This document shows positions 50,299-59,649 of a stretch of DNA of 62,801 nucleotides, in pieces. The DNA comes from an uncultured Collinsella sp. (GTDB taxonomy: Bacteria > Actinomycetota > Coriobacteriia > Coriobacteriales > Coriobacteriaceae). Position 1 is the stretch's first letter, and the number at the start of each line of letters is the position of its first letter. A model generated the notes under the pieces. It had not been told where the DNA came from. It searched no databases and saw only the letters and a list, made by a program, of their open reading frames with translations. The stretch is from positions 1-62,801 of the forward strand of contig CABQHT010000004.1 of the NCBI GenBank assembly GCA_902464035.1, read 5' to 3'. The position numbers and the translations under genes are program-made.

Positions 50299-50952
50299 CT
50301 ACCCCCTCAGCTCGGACAGGTCGCGCGCATCGAGCGAGTGGGAGTCGTCCCAAATGCGACGCACGACGATGGACATGATGATGACGGCAAAGATGGCGTC
50401 GGTGGCGATACCGATCTCGATGATCTCGGGAGCGGTGGGGGCCAAAAGCGCGAGCGTCACGTGGCTGCCGTTTTCCATAAGGCAGTATCCAAAGATCTGC
50501 TTCATGATGTTGCGCTGCGAGATGATGCAGGTGAGGCCCACAAAGAAGTGAGCGAAGCTAATAGCGAGCGCAGGCGTAGCGACCTCGGCCGTGGGCAGGC
50601 TGATCTGCGTCACGACGGCAAAGCAGATCGCGACCTCGACGGCGATGATGCAGATGGCCCACGCGGGCTTAAGGCCGGCCTTGAGCGATGCGTCGCTCGG
50701 CTCGCCCATCTTCTTGTACGCACGGTTGAGGATATAGGGAACCAGGACGACCTTGGTGATAAAGGCAGATCCAGCCCACATAAGCAGCTCCTGCGCACCG
50801 GTGGTGACACCGAGCGTGGCGAGCAGTCCCACGAGCACCAGCGACTGCACCGCATACCAGCGGATGGCATGTTTGATGTTCTTGGAGACGACCACCATGG
50901 TGGACGTGACGATCAGAAGGCCGCCAAGGATGTTGACGATCGAATAACCCAT
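50299..50952 (-). CDS. hyfE: Hydrogenase-4 membrane subunit HyfE
   Basis: The 217-residue protein has about six hydrophobic helices and resembles NuoK/MrpC-like HyfE (VTLALLAPTAPEIIEIGIATDAIFAVIIMSIVV). It occurs only in Hyf-type complexes and sits between two antiporter-like subunits, as in E. coli. Confidence 0.88.
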   Translation of the reverse strand: MGYSIVNILGGLLIVTSTMVVVSKNIKHAIRWYAVQSLVLVGLLATLGVTTGAQELLMWAGSAFITKVVLVPYILNRAYKKMGEPSDASLKAGLKPAWAICIIAVEVAICFAVVTQISLPTAEVATPALAISFAHFFVGLTCIISQRNIMKQIFGYCLMENGSHVTLALLAPTAPEIIEIGIATDAIFAVIIMSIVVRRIWDDSHSLDARDLSELRG

Positions 50953-50965
50953 GTCGTTCTACCTC

Positions 50966-52423
50966 CTAACCGATCCAGCTGGCCGAAAGCGGGCCGCTGA
51001 CGATAACCATGATGATGAGCACGATGAACACGAACGCCATCGCGCGGGGAAGCGGGGCTCCCGCAGCGACCTCGTCGCTCGGCTCGCCGGGCAGGCAATA
51101 GCCCATCCACTTGAGGAACCAGGCAAAGGTGGCGACGGTCTCGGCGACCATGATGCACACGAGCACCAGGATCGCAACGTTGCCGGCACCCACGGAAAAG
51201 CCGCCGGCAATGATCTGGAACTTCGAGAAGAACGTGTTCATGGGCGGCACGCCGGCAATGGCGAGCGCGGCGACACCAAAGCCCACGCCCGAGATCGGGT
51301 ACTTCTTTACGATGCCGCGAAGCTTGGGCAGCATACGCGTACCGAGCGTAAAGGAGAACGAACCGGCGATCAGGAAGAACAGCGTCTTGGCGAAGGCGTG
51401 GTTAAAGATGTGGCAGACGGCGCCATCGAAGGCGAGCTGGCTGCCAAAGACCGAAAGGCCCAGACCAAAGAACACGTAGGAGAGCTGGGCGATCGTGGAG
51501 AAGGCCAGCAGACGCTTCATGTCCTTTTGCGGCAGGTACATAAGGAAACCAAAGAGCATAGTGACCATGGCGTCGATAATGGCGACCCAGCCCACGATCT
51601 CGGGAACCTCTCCGGCAGAAACGAGCGCACGCGCGAACACGCACACGCCGACCTTGACCATCGAGGCGCCATGCAGGTAGGCCGAAACAGGCGTCGGCGC
51701 CTCCATGGCCGAAGGCAGCCACATGTACATGGGGACCTGTGCGGACTTGGCCCAGGCCGCAAACAGCACGAGCAAAAGGACGATAGCCTTGAGCTTGGAA
51801 TCGAGGCCGGCAATCGCGGTAATGGCGAAGGTGCCGGTGTGGGCAAACACGATGGCGGCGCCCAGATACAGGCCGAGCGCACCGATATGCGTGATGATCA
51901 GGGCCTTCATGCCGGCCTTCTTGGCCGTAGGCGTCATGTAGTAGCTAATGAGGCCCCAAGAGCACGCGCCCGTGATCTCAAAGAACACGAGCTGGCCCAA
52001 AAGGGTCGAGCTGTACACGAGGCCGGCCATGGCGCCGATGAAGGTCGCGAGGTACGCGTAGAAGCGACGACGCGGCGCATCGGGATGCTCACGGTTATTC
52101 TCGCTCATATAGGGAATCGAATAGATCACGACAAGCAGGCCGATACCCACAAAGGCGGGCGCGAGCAGCGTGCTCATGCGATCGAAGGTGAATCCCATAA
52201 CAAGGGTCTGCCCAAACGAGATCAGGGGGACCTGCGTGTCGGGCATGCCGGCGCCAGCGAAATTCGCGGCGAGGGCGATGGTGCAGGCCGTCGAGACGGC
52301 GGCACCCAAAACGCTGAACCACTTGGCGTACGGACGGGGGAACAGGGCGACGAGCACCGAGGCCACCATCGGGGCCGCGATAGCGACCAAGCCGAGAAGG
52401 GACAGACTGACTGCTAATGACAT
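50966..52423 (-). CDS. hyfD: Hydrogenase-4 antiporter-like membrane subunit HyfD
   Basis: The 485-residue protein of about 14 helices carries the conserved Glu (FFEITGACSWGLISYY) and Lys (AAWAKSAQVPMYMWLPSAME, GASMVKVGV) of NuoL/M/N-type antiporter modules. It would contribute a proton or sodium channel coupled to H2 evolution. Confidence 0.9.
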   Translation of the reverse strand: MSLAVSLSLLGLVAIAAPMVASVLVALFPRPYAKWFSVLGAAVSTACTIALAANFAGAGMPDTQVPLISFGQTLVMGFTFDRMSTLLAPAFVGIGLLVVIYSIPYMSENNREHPDAPRRRFYAYLATFIGAMAGLVYSSTLLGQLVFFEITGACSWGLISYYMTPTAKKAGMKALIITHIGALGLYLGAAIVFAHTGTFAITAIAGLDSKLKAIVLLLVLFAAWAKSAQVPMYMWLPSAMEAPTPVSAYLHGASMVKVGVCVFARALVSAGEVPEIVGWVAIIDAMVTMLFGFLMYLPQKDMKRLLAFSTIAQLSYVFFGLGLSVFGSQLAFDGAVCHIFNHAFAKTLFFLIAGSFSFTLGTRMLPKLRGIVKKYPISGVGFGVAALAIAGVPPMNTFFSKFQIIAGGFSVGAGNVAILVLVCIMVAETVATFAWFLKWMGYCLPGEPSDEVAAGAPLPRAMAFVFIVLIIMVIVSGPLSASWIG

Positions 52424-52438
52424 TGTTTCTCCCTTCTC

Positions 52439-53365
52439 CTACACGCCGACGACCACGAAGACAAACGCCAGAACGGCGATGCCCACGACGGCCCAGGTCT
52501 GATTGCCGAGCACCTTAAAGCGCGAGCGCGAGCAGGAGTTCTCGATCACGCCGCATACGACAAAGTCGATCAGGCACTTCACCAGGAAGATGACCGCGCC
52601 CAGAACGGCGGCGGCGCCCACGGTCGCGGGCTCGCCCCAGGGGACGAAGATCGCGCAGAACCAGGCGACGACCAGGACCTGCTTCATGGACATGGCGAGC
52701 TTGGCCATGGCGAGCGAAGGGCCGGAAAGCTCAGCGAGCGGACCTTCCTGGAGCTCCTGCTCGGCCTCAGCCTGGTCAAACGGCAGCTTGCCGAGTTCCA
52801 TATAGCAGGCGATCGCAAAGGCGATGCCGGCGAGGATCACGGCGACTGGCGCGTCGACGGCACCCGTCATGATGTGTTGACCCATGGTGGCGATGTCGGT
52901 GGAGCCGCACACCAGGGCGGCGGCAAACAGCGCCAGCAGCATGGACGGCTCGATGAGCACGCTCATGAGCAGCTCGCGAACGCCGCCGATACCGGCGTAG
53001 GCGTTGGACGAATCCACGCCGCAGAGGGCGAAGAAGAAGCGGGCGAGTGCCAGGCTGTACATGATGGTGATGGCGTCACCAAAGACCGGGATGGGGCTTT
53101 GTGCCGTAAAGAGCGGCAGGCCCATAGCGAGCATAAAGGCGACGGCGAAGAACAGCGGCGGCATAATGCGCAGCGCAAAGCTCGCGTCCTCGCTCTGGGA
53201 CTCGGGGCGTGCAAAGAGCTTGGCCAGGTCGCGGTAGTCCTGCATGATGCTGGGGCCGCGACGGTTGTGCATCTTGGCACGGATCACGCGGCCGAGACCG
53301 GAGAAGAACGGTGCGACGGCCATGACGACCACGCCCTGCAGAACGGCAAGTACGATGTTGTTCAT
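52439..53365 (-). CDS. hyfC: Hydrogenase-4 membrane anchor subunit HyfC
   Basis: The 308-residue NuoH/HycD-like protein has about eight helices, the KMHNRRGPSIMQDYRDLAKLF loop near the N-terminus and the acidic ELGKLPFDQAEAEQELQEGP loop that faces the peripheral arm. It anchors the soluble arm to the membrane subunits. Confidence 0.93.
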   Translation of the reverse strand: MNNIVLAVLQGVVVMAVAPFFSGLGRVIRAKMHNRRGPSIMQDYRDLAKLFARPESQSEDASFALRIMPPLFFAVAFMLAMGLPLFTAQSPIPVFGDAITIMYSLALARFFFALCGVDSSNAYAGIGGVRELLMSVLIEPSMLLALFAAALVCGSTDIATMGQHIMTGAVDAPVAVILAGIAFAIACYMELGKLPFDQAEAEQELQEGPLAELSGPSLAMAKLAMSMKQVLVVAWFCAIFVPWGEPATVGAAAVLGAVIFLVKCLIDFVVCGVIENSCSRSRFKVLGNQTWAVVGIAVLAFVFVVVGV

Positions 53366-53377
53366 GCTCTCCCCTCC

Positions 53378-55396
53378 TTAACCCATTTGCACGGCGAGCA
53401 CGAGGAACACCACGAGTGCCGCGACGATGTAGCAGATATAGATGCTGTAGTTGCCGCCCTCGAGCTTAGTCGCGAGGTCGGCGAGCTTCTCGACACCCTT
53501 ATGCGGGGCATCGACGAGAACCTTGTCGGGTACGGGCTCCACAGCCTCGGCCACGCCGGTGAGCTTCTGGAAGAAGTGTGCGATGGACCAGCAGACGGCC
53601 GTGCAGCGGTCACGCAGCGTGTAGAGCGGCTGCATAAACCAGGACACCTCGGAGGCAAAGGTCGTGGCCACGACGGGCATATGCTCGTTGGGAGCATAGC
53701 CGCATGCCCACGGCTGGGACTTCTGCACCTTGCCGACGGTCTTGAGTTTGCGATAACCGCAGGCAAGGCCGACAAGCACCACGAGCGCAATAGCGATCGC
53801 GGGCGTGGAGGTGGCAGCGCCGGAGTACTGGTTCATGAGCTCCATGCCCTCGGCGGCAAACACGCCACCGTACGGATGCAGCACGGACGCGGCGACATCG
53901 ACCAGCACGGGCGCGATCACGGGAGCGCCAATGCCCAGCACGACGCAGATGGCCGCGAGCAGGCCCTGTGCAAACACCATGGGGGCGGGAACCTCCTTGG
54001 CATTGGCCGCGGCCTCGGAGCGGGGCGCGGAGGCAAAGGAGACGCCATAGGCCTTGACGAAGCACGTGACGGCCAGCGCGCCGGTAATGGCAAGCGCGAC
54101 GGCAGCGAACACGGCCACGATCATGACGGCCTTGTCACCCTGCATGGCGGCATTAAACAGCGACTGATAGGTAAACCACTCGGACACAAAGCCGTTGAAG
54201 GGCGGGATGGCCGAGATGGCAAGCGCGCCAATAAGGAAGCAGATGGCCGTTGCCGGCATACGACGGAACAGGCCGCCCATCTTCTCCATATTGCGCGTAC
54301 CCGTGGAGAACAGCAGCGCACCGGCGCCCAAGAACAGCTCGCCCTTAAACATCGCGTGGTTAAACGTGTGGTAGAGGGCGGCCATCAGAGCCAGGACGGC
54401 GATGCCGACCGAATTGAGCGCCATGGCGGCCATGGAGGCGCCGACGCCGAGCAGAATGATGCCGATGTTCTCGACGGAGTGATAGGCCAGCAGGCGCTTG
54501 ATGTCATGCTCCTGCAGGGCGAAGGCCACGCCGAGGACCGACGAGATCGCACCGAAGACCATGACCATAAGGCCCCACCAGACCTGAACGCCCGAAGCGG
54601 AGAGCAGGTCGAGACCAACCTTGAGGATGCCGAAGATACCGATCTTGATCATGCCGCCGGACATGAGGGCACTCACGTTGGACGGCGCCTCGGGATGTGC
54701 CTTGGGCAGCCAGCCGTGCAGCGGAATGATACCGGCCTTGGCGCCAAAGCCAAAGAAGGCGAGCACGAAGCACACGGATGCGACCGCGGGGCTAAACTGC
54801 GTGGCGCGGAAATCCGCAAAGGCAAACGAGCCACCGGCGAAGTTGGTCATGGTGAGGAAGCTCGCCATGATGAGCACAAAGCCCACGTGAGCGATCACAA
54901 AGTAGAGCCAACCACCGTGGATGGAGTTCTCGTTCTCCTCGATCACGACCAGGAAGTACGAGGTCAGCGACATGAGCTCAAAGGCGACCAGGAACCAAAA
55001 CACGTTGTCGGCGGTGATGACGAGCATCATGGACGCCACAAAGGTGTTAAAGAAGAAGCCGGCGCGGCCCTTTTTGCCCGGGTACTCATCAAAGTAGTTG
55101 AGACCGTAGATCGAACCGGCAAACGCGAGCACCGAGATGAGCGCCACGAACAGGCCGGACAGCTGATTGAGCAGCAGCTGGAAATGGGCAAACGGGAAGA
55201 ACACGATGGTGTCGACCGACGTGACATCGCCCAGCACGGCCTGGATACCGGCCACAAACGAAAGCACCGCGGCGACGGCGCCGATAAGGCAGCCGGCGGT
55301 CTTGGCGGCGTTATCGGCCTTGATCAGCAGAACCGAGGCGAGCGCACCGATGCACGAGACGGCAAGCGATGCGATAAACAGCGTCATGCTATCCAT
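53378..55396 (-). CDS. hyfB: Hydrogenase-4 antiporter-like membrane subunit HyfB
   Basis: The 672-residue NuoL-related subunit has about 16 helices, the conserved Glu in FELMSLTSYFLVV and Lys in GFGAKAGIIPLHGWLPKAH and GGMIKIGIFG. Its C-terminal extension runs as a long amphipathic and final transmembrane segment. It overlaps the end of hyfA by 8 bases (55389-55396). Confidence 0.92.
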   Translation of the reverse strand: MDSMTLFIASLAVSCIGALASVLLIKADNAAKTAGCLIGAVAAVLSFVAGIQAVLGDVTSVDTIVFFPFAHFQLLLNQLSGLFVALISVLAFAGSIYGLNYFDEYPGKKGRAGFFFNTFVASMMLVITADNVFWFLVAFELMSLTSYFLVVIEENENSIHGGWLYFVIAHVGFVLIMASFLTMTNFAGGSFAFADFRATQFSPAVASVCFVLAFFGFGAKAGIIPLHGWLPKAHPEAPSNVSALMSGGMIKIGIFGILKVGLDLLSASGVQVWWGLMVMVFGAISSVLGVAFALQEHDIKRLLAYHSVENIGIILLGVGASMAAMALNSVGIAVLALMAALYHTFNHAMFKGELFLGAGALLFSTGTRNMEKMGGLFRRMPATAICFLIGALAISAIPPFNGFVSEWFTYQSLFNAAMQGDKAVMIVAVFAAVALAITGALAVTCFVKAYGVSFASAPRSEAAANAKEVPAPMVFAQGLLAAICVVLGIGAPVIAPVLVDVAASVLHPYGGVFAAEGMELMNQYSGAATSTPAIAIALVVLVGLACGYRKLKTVGKVQKSQPWACGYAPNEHMPVVATTFASEVSWFMQPLYTLRDRCTAVCWSIAHFFQKLTGVAEAVEPVPDKVLVDAPHKGVEKLADLATKLEGGNYSIYICYIVAALVVFLVLAVQMG

Positions 55397-56006
55397 TGTT
55401 TACGCTCCCTTCTGCTTTCTCGGACAGGCCCTGGGCCACGGCGGTAACGTCGACGGCCGGACCGTTTTCGATCGAGCGCAGGCGCTTGGCCTCGTCGAGC
55501 TCGCGATCGGCCGCGCCGCCCATGACGGTCAGCGCCTTGGTGGGGCACGCCGCCACACAATGCGGGCCGTCCGGATCGAAGGCACACAGGTCGCACTTGA
55601 CAGCGCAGGTGTACTGGCCAGGAGCCCACGTAAGCAGGCTGCTCAGGGACTTAGGATACGAAGGCGTCGGGTCGCACATGCCTGCGACACCGGCGATAGA
55701 CGTGCCATCGGGATGGATGGCTCCGAAGGGGCACGCGATGGCGCACAGCCTGCACCCGATGCACTCCTGCTCCTTGACGTGGATGCGGTCGCCATCGTGC
55801 TCGATGGCATTCACCGGGCAAACCTCGGCGCAGGGGGCACCCTCGCAATGGTGGCAGGCAAGGGCGGCCGAAATACCGCCGGTCTTCACGAGCGCCAGAC
55901 GCGGCGTATCCTGAAGACCCTGCATCCGGTGGGCGTCGGCACAGGCGGACTGGCATGTTCCGCAGCCGATGCACCTCTCCGGGTTGATGTCGATGAAGCG
56001 GTTCAT
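55389..56006 (-). CDS. hyfA: Formate hydrogenlyase ferredoxin subunit HyfA/HycB-like
   Basis: The 205-residue protein holds four [4Fe-4S] motifs of the DMSO-reductase beta-subunit type: CIGCGTCQSAC, CHHCEGAPCAEVCP, CIGCRLCAIACP and CDLC...HCVAACP. It would take electrons from FdhF and pass them to the hydrogenase. The ATG at 56006 is chosen because GGAAG lies 5 bases upstream; a GTG two codons earlier overlaps that site. It follows fdhF after 78 bases that hold a stable hairpin. Confidence 0.9.
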   Translation of the reverse strand: MNRFIDINPERCIGCGTCQSACADAHRMQGLQDTPRLALVKTGGISAALACHHCEGAPCAEVCPVNAIEHDGDRIHVKEQECIGCRLCAIACPFGAIHPDGTSIAGVAGMCDPTPSYPKSLSSLLTWAPGQYTCAVKCDLCAFDPDGPHCVAACPTKALTVMGGAADRELDEAKRLRSIENGPAVDVTAVAQGLSEKAEGSVNNG

Positions 56007-56028
56007 CCCCACTTCCTTTCAAAATAAC

Positions 56029-56063
56029 GGGCCGGGCTCCCGAACGTACGGGACGCCCGGCCC
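56029..56063 (-). terminator. Stable intercistronic hairpin between fdhF and hyfA
   Basis: GGGCCGGGC (56029-56037) pairs with GCCCGGCCC (56055-56063), and inside it TCCCG pairs with CGGGA, so nearly the whole 35 bases are double-stranded. The minus strand continues GTTATTTTG. It could be a partial terminator or a processing site setting the fdhF:hyf ratio. Confidence 0.6.
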
Positions 56064-56084
56064 AAAAAGCCAACGAGAACGGGA

Positions 56085-58307
56085 CTACACGATTTGATTC
56101 ACGTGCGTCTCGTCGTCGAACTTGGCGGCGCCGGGCTCAACATCCTGGGGAGCGGCGGCGTCCACCAGAGCCTGCTTGAGCTCGGTGTACTGACGCTCGA
56201 CTTCGCCCTCGGCCCAGACCTGGTCGGCAATGGCGTCGACCTGGCAGGCGGAGAACTTGTCCTCGGGCGTATGCGAGACCGGGTCGACCTTGTGCATGGT
56301 CAGCTCGTTGCACTTACCGATCCACCACTGGTAGGTCATATAGACCGTGCCCTTGTTGATGCGGTCGCTCACGTCGGCGCGGCTGTATACCTGGCCACGG
56401 CGGCTGTGAATCGAGACGATGTCGCCGTTCTTGATACCGCGCGCCTGGGCGTCCGCGGGATTCATGCGGACAAAGCCGGGCTCGTCGGCGAGCAGCGCCA
56501 GCGTCTTGCAGTTGCCAGTCATCGAGCGGCAGCTGTAGTGGCCGACCTCACGGACGGTGCACAGGATGAGCGGGTACTCATCGTCGGGAAGCTCGGAGGG
56601 CGCCTCCCAGTCGTGCGCCATCAGGTTGGCGCGGCCGTCCTTGGTGGTGAACTTGCCACCAGCGAACATGTCGGGCGTACCGTGGTCGTTCACATCGGTG
56701 CTCTTGACGGGCCACTGAGCGTAACCGCCCTCGGGAGCCATCTTCTCGTAGGTTGCGCCCACAAAGTTGGGGCACAGGCTAATGCACTCGTTCCAGATCT
56801 GCTCGGTGTTGTCGTAGTGCATGGGGTAGCCCATGCGCGTGGACAGGTCCGCGAAGATCTCCCAGTCGTGGCGGCACTCGCCCTTGGGCGGAACGGCCGC
56901 GTCAAAATGCTGGAAGCTACGGTCGGATGCGGTAAAGACACCCTCGTGCTCGCCCCAAGAGGTAGCAGGCAGGATGACGTCGGCGAGCATGGTCGTCTGC
57001 GTCATAAAGATGTCCTGGCAGATGAACAGATCCAGCTCGGAGAGCGTCTTGCGCATTCCAGCCGAATCGGGCTCGGTCTGGACCGGGTCCTCGCCGTAGT
57101 TGTAGAAGCAGTGCACCTTGCCCTCGTCGACCAGGTGGCCCAAGTCGGTGAGCTTGTAGCCCTCCTCCAAGGGGAGCTTTTCCTCGGACACGCCCCAGGC
57201 CTTGGCAAACTTGGCGCGAGCGGCGGGGTCGGTGACTTTCTGGTAGCCAGGGTACAGGTTGGGCAGCATACCCATATCGCAGGAGCCCTGGACGTTGTTC
57301 TGGCCACGCACGGGCGCGAGGCCGGAGTTGGGTTTGCCGATCTGGCCGGCAACGCAGGCGATGGAGGCGATGGTGTGCACCGTCTTCAGGTTCTGCTTCT
57401 GCTGGCATACGCCCATGCCCCAGCCAATGATGGCAGAAGGCTTCGCCGTGGCGTACATCTCGGCAGCTTGGTGGATCAGCGCGGGATCGACACCCGTGAT
57501 GTCCTGTACGGATTCGGGAGTGTAGTTCTTGATGGTCTCCCACCACTCGTCAAAGCCGTTCGTGTGCTCGGCGACGAATTCCTTGTCGTAGAGGCCATCG
57601 TTGACCAGACAGTTGGCAAAGGCGTTGAGGAACGCGACGTTGCAACCGTTCTTGATCGGAAGGTAGATATCGGCGATACGCGCAGTTTCGATATGGCGCG
57701 GGTCGGCGACGATGATCTTGCAACCCTTTTCTTTGGCTCGCACGATACGCCTTGCGACGATGGGGTGCGAATCGGCAGGGTTATAGCCGAAGAGGAAAAT
57801 GCAGCCCGCATCCTCCATACCGGGGATGGAGCATGACATGCAACCTGAACCAACCGTGTCCATCAGACCGAGGACAGTAGGGCCGTGTCAAGTACGGGCG
57901 CAGTTGTCCACGCTGTGGGTGCCGATGCACGCACGCGTAAACTTCTGCATGACGTAGTTCGCCTCATTGCCGCCGCCTCGCGAGGAGCCGGTGGTCATGA
58001 CAGCGTTAGGACCATATTCGTCAATTATGGCCTGCATCTTAGATGCGGTGAAATCCAGTGCCTCGTCCCAGCTTACGCGCTCAAGATCCGCGCCCTTGGT
58101 GCGGCGGATCATCGGGTGCAGTACGCGGGGAGTCAAGATCTTGGTGTCGTTGATGAAGTCGTAGCCGCTCATGCCCTTAAGGCACAGCTCGCCCTGATTG
58201 GTGATGCCGTTGAGCGGTTCGGTACCCACGACCTGGCCGTTTTGGACCAGGAGGTTAAACTGGCAACCGGCGCCGCAATACGGGCAGATCACTTTATGCT
58301 TCTCCAT
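56085..58307 (-). CDS. fdhF: Selenocysteine-containing formate dehydrogenase H
   Basis: The 740-residue molybdopterin enzyme oxidises formate to CO2. The N-terminus binds a [4Fe-4S] cluster (CPYCGAGC...CLKG). Codon 140 is an in-frame TGA (57888-57890) in the context NCART-Sec-HGPTV, aligned with Sec140 of E. coli FdhF (VDCCARV-Sec-HGPSV), and the frame stays open through FLFGYNPADSHPIVARR to 56085. The TGA is followed at the correct distance by a SECIS-like hairpin. The ATG at 58307 has GGAGG 5 bases upstream. It follows the HydN-like gene and precedes hyfA. Automated callers would split it at the TGA. Confidence 0.96.
57857..57890 (-). promoter_or_regulatory. SECIS element in fdhF mRNA
   Basis: Reading the minus strand, TGA is followed by 11 bases, then TGTCC-TC-GGTCT-GA-T-GGACA. 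The stem is 7 bp with one bulged T, and the apical loop GGTCT is 18 bases after the TGA, as in E. coli fdhF. SelB should recognise it. Confidence 0.88.
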
Positions 58308-58383
58308 GACACCCTCCTTCCTTTCTCTGCTACCGATTAATCGGTACGTATTTGACAATCGTTGGGCTTGTATGGCCGCCCGC

Positions 58384-58902
58384 CTACGCCTCGTTTTCGA
58401 TGGTGGCGCGGGCACGCTCGGCAGTCAGCTCCGCCAGGCGCTCCTCGTCTACCAGGGTGAGGCCCTTGGTCGGGCACGCCTCGGCACACGCCGGGCCACC
58501 GGGACGGTCCACGCACAGGTCGCACTTGAGCACGAAGCTCTTGGTCTGCGAACCCACGCGCACGTCGCCCATCAAGACGGGGACCTGCGTGGTCGCCACG
58601 CTCACGGCGCCAAAGGGGCAGGCCATGACGCAGCTCTTGCAGCCGATGCAGTTGTCCTCGTTAACGCCGATACGATGATTCTTTGGATCAAAGAACAAGG
58701 CGCCCGTGGGGCAGGCCTTGGCGCACGGAGCATCCTCGCAGTGATGGCAAGCCACCGGTGCGGAGATCTCGTACGTACGCGTCACGCGCAGGCGCGGTGC
58801 GGCGATGTTGCCGGGGATGTCGTGTGCCTCGATGCACGCCGCCATGCAGGTTTGACACCCAATGCAGCGCGAGGAATCGGCTACGACTCGTTTATTGCCC
58901 AT
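58384..58902 (-). CDS. hydN: Electron-transfer ferredoxin (HydN/HycB-like, four 4Fe-4S clusters)
   Basis: The 172-residue protein carries four Cys motifs: CIGCQTCMAAC, CHHCEDAPCAKACP, CIGCKSCVMACP and CDLC...ACAEACP. It is similar to HydN, which in E. coli is encoded beside hypF and supports FdhF activity. The ATG at 58902 is backed by AGGAGGGAG 8 bases upstream; an upstream reading to 59076 is rejected. It is the first gene of the operon, with fdhF 76 bases behind. Confidence 0.9.
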   Translation of the reverse strand: MGNKRVVADSSRCIGCQTCMAACIEAHDIPGNIAAPRLRVTRTYEISAPVACHHCEDAPCAKACPTGALFFDPKNHRIGVNEDNCIGCKSCVMACPFGAVSVATTQVPVLMGDVRVGSQTKSFVLKCDLCVDRPGGPACAEACPTKGLTLVDEERLAELTAERARATIENEA

Positions 58903-59081
58903 GTTGTTCACTCCCTCCTGAATCCCATGCCGGAGAGACCCTGTCGACGTTGCCCCGGACCGCCCGTGGTCCGGCATCGGCGTATCGAGAGCATGCGGCG
59001 AAACAGGCACTCGGTAGAATTTCTCCAACGGTATACAGGTTGAATATACGCAGTTGCCACGGGCGAACTTGGGCATAAGCC

Positions 59082-59103
59082 CTGCAATACGGGTGTATTG
59101 CAG
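59082..59103. promoter_or_regulatory. 9-bp inverted repeat in the fdhF-operon upstream region
   Basis: CTGCAATAC and GTATTGCAG pair perfectly around GGGT. The TGTATTGCA half recurs as TGTATTACA at 59150-59158. It probably is an operator, or a leader hairpin if transcription starts near 59115-59131. Confidence 0.5.
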
Positions 59104-59148
59104 TGGTTTTGGCAGGTCGGGATTATTCTCGGTGGGCTATAAAGTCGA

Positions 59149-59159
59149 GTGTATTACAC
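59149..59159. promoter_or_regulatory. 11-bp palindrome upstream of the formate hydrogenlyase operon
   Basis: GTGTATTACAC is a perfect palindrome. If the minus-strand AATAAT at 59122-59127 is the -10, its centre is near -39, a position suited to an activator; if TTTATA at 59138-59143 is the -10, it would be repressive. Confidence 0.4.
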
Positions 59160-59222
59160 GCGTAGGCATATGAGATTTTCACGCTCTCCTTCTGCGAATG
59201 TATTAGTTTTTAGTTATGTTTA

Positions 59223-59261
59223 CACTCATTAACTTGAGTGAAATAAAGTGGTGGATATAAA
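59223..59261 (+). promoter_or_regulatory. Promoter and operator of the toxin-antitoxin operon
   Basis: TTGAGT (59234-59239) and TATAAA (59256-59261) are 16 bases apart. CACTCA-TTAACT-TGAGTG (59223-59240) is an inverted repeat over the -35, in a position suited to autorepression by the ribbon-helix-helix antitoxin. Confidence 0.6.
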
Positions 59262-59325
59262 ATAGTCAAAAGAAACACAGGGCGAATTTGACCATCCGTG
59301 TTGCACTAGATAAGGGGGGCTAGCG

Positions 59326-59649
59326 ATGTCATCGACTCAAAAACGAGCCATCCTACAGGTGCGCATTCGCGAAGAGGACAAACAGCATGCCGAGCGTCTC
59401 TACGACGCCATGGGCACATCGCTTGCCGAGGCCGTTCGCCTTTTTGTTTCGCAGAGCATCCTCATGCGCAAACTGCCTTTTCAGCCGATCGCCGTGCGCT
59501 CAAAGGATGGCACGGCTGCCTACGGAGTGCTTAAGGCTTACGGGGACCCCAATCGCCGGTCCGAGGAACGCAACGCCTGGATTGAATATCTCGCCGCAGA
59601 AAGCGACGATTCGATCTTGGGTCCCGAGGAAGTAGACATCCATGAGTAG
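59326..59649 (+). CDS. RelB/DinJ-family antitoxin
   Basis: The 107-residue protein has an N-terminal ribbon-helix-helix DNA-binding segment of RelB/DinJ type (AILQVRIREEDKQHAERLYDAMGTSLAEAVRLFV) and an acidic C-terminal tail that would wrap the toxin. AGGGGGG lies 6 bases before the ATG. It overlaps the toxin gene by 8 bases. The family usually pairs with RelE/YafQ RNases; here the partner looks like a PIN protein. Confidence 0.78.
   Translation: MSSTQKRAILQVRIREEDKQHAERLYDAMGTSLAEAVRLFVSQSILMRKLPFQPIAVRSKDGTAAYGVLKAYGDPNRRSEERNAWIEYLAAESDDSILGPEEVDIHE

Noticed and set aside
57863..57890. Apparent nonsense mutation splitting fdhF into two genes
   Set aside because: The TGA is in the exact selenocysteine context, has a SECIS-like hairpin, and selA, selB and tRNA-Sec are in the same window.
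58903..59076. 58-residue N-terminal extension of the HydN-like ferredoxin
   Set aside because: A strong AGGAGGGAG lies directly before the ATG at 58902, and the extension has no ferredoxin motif.
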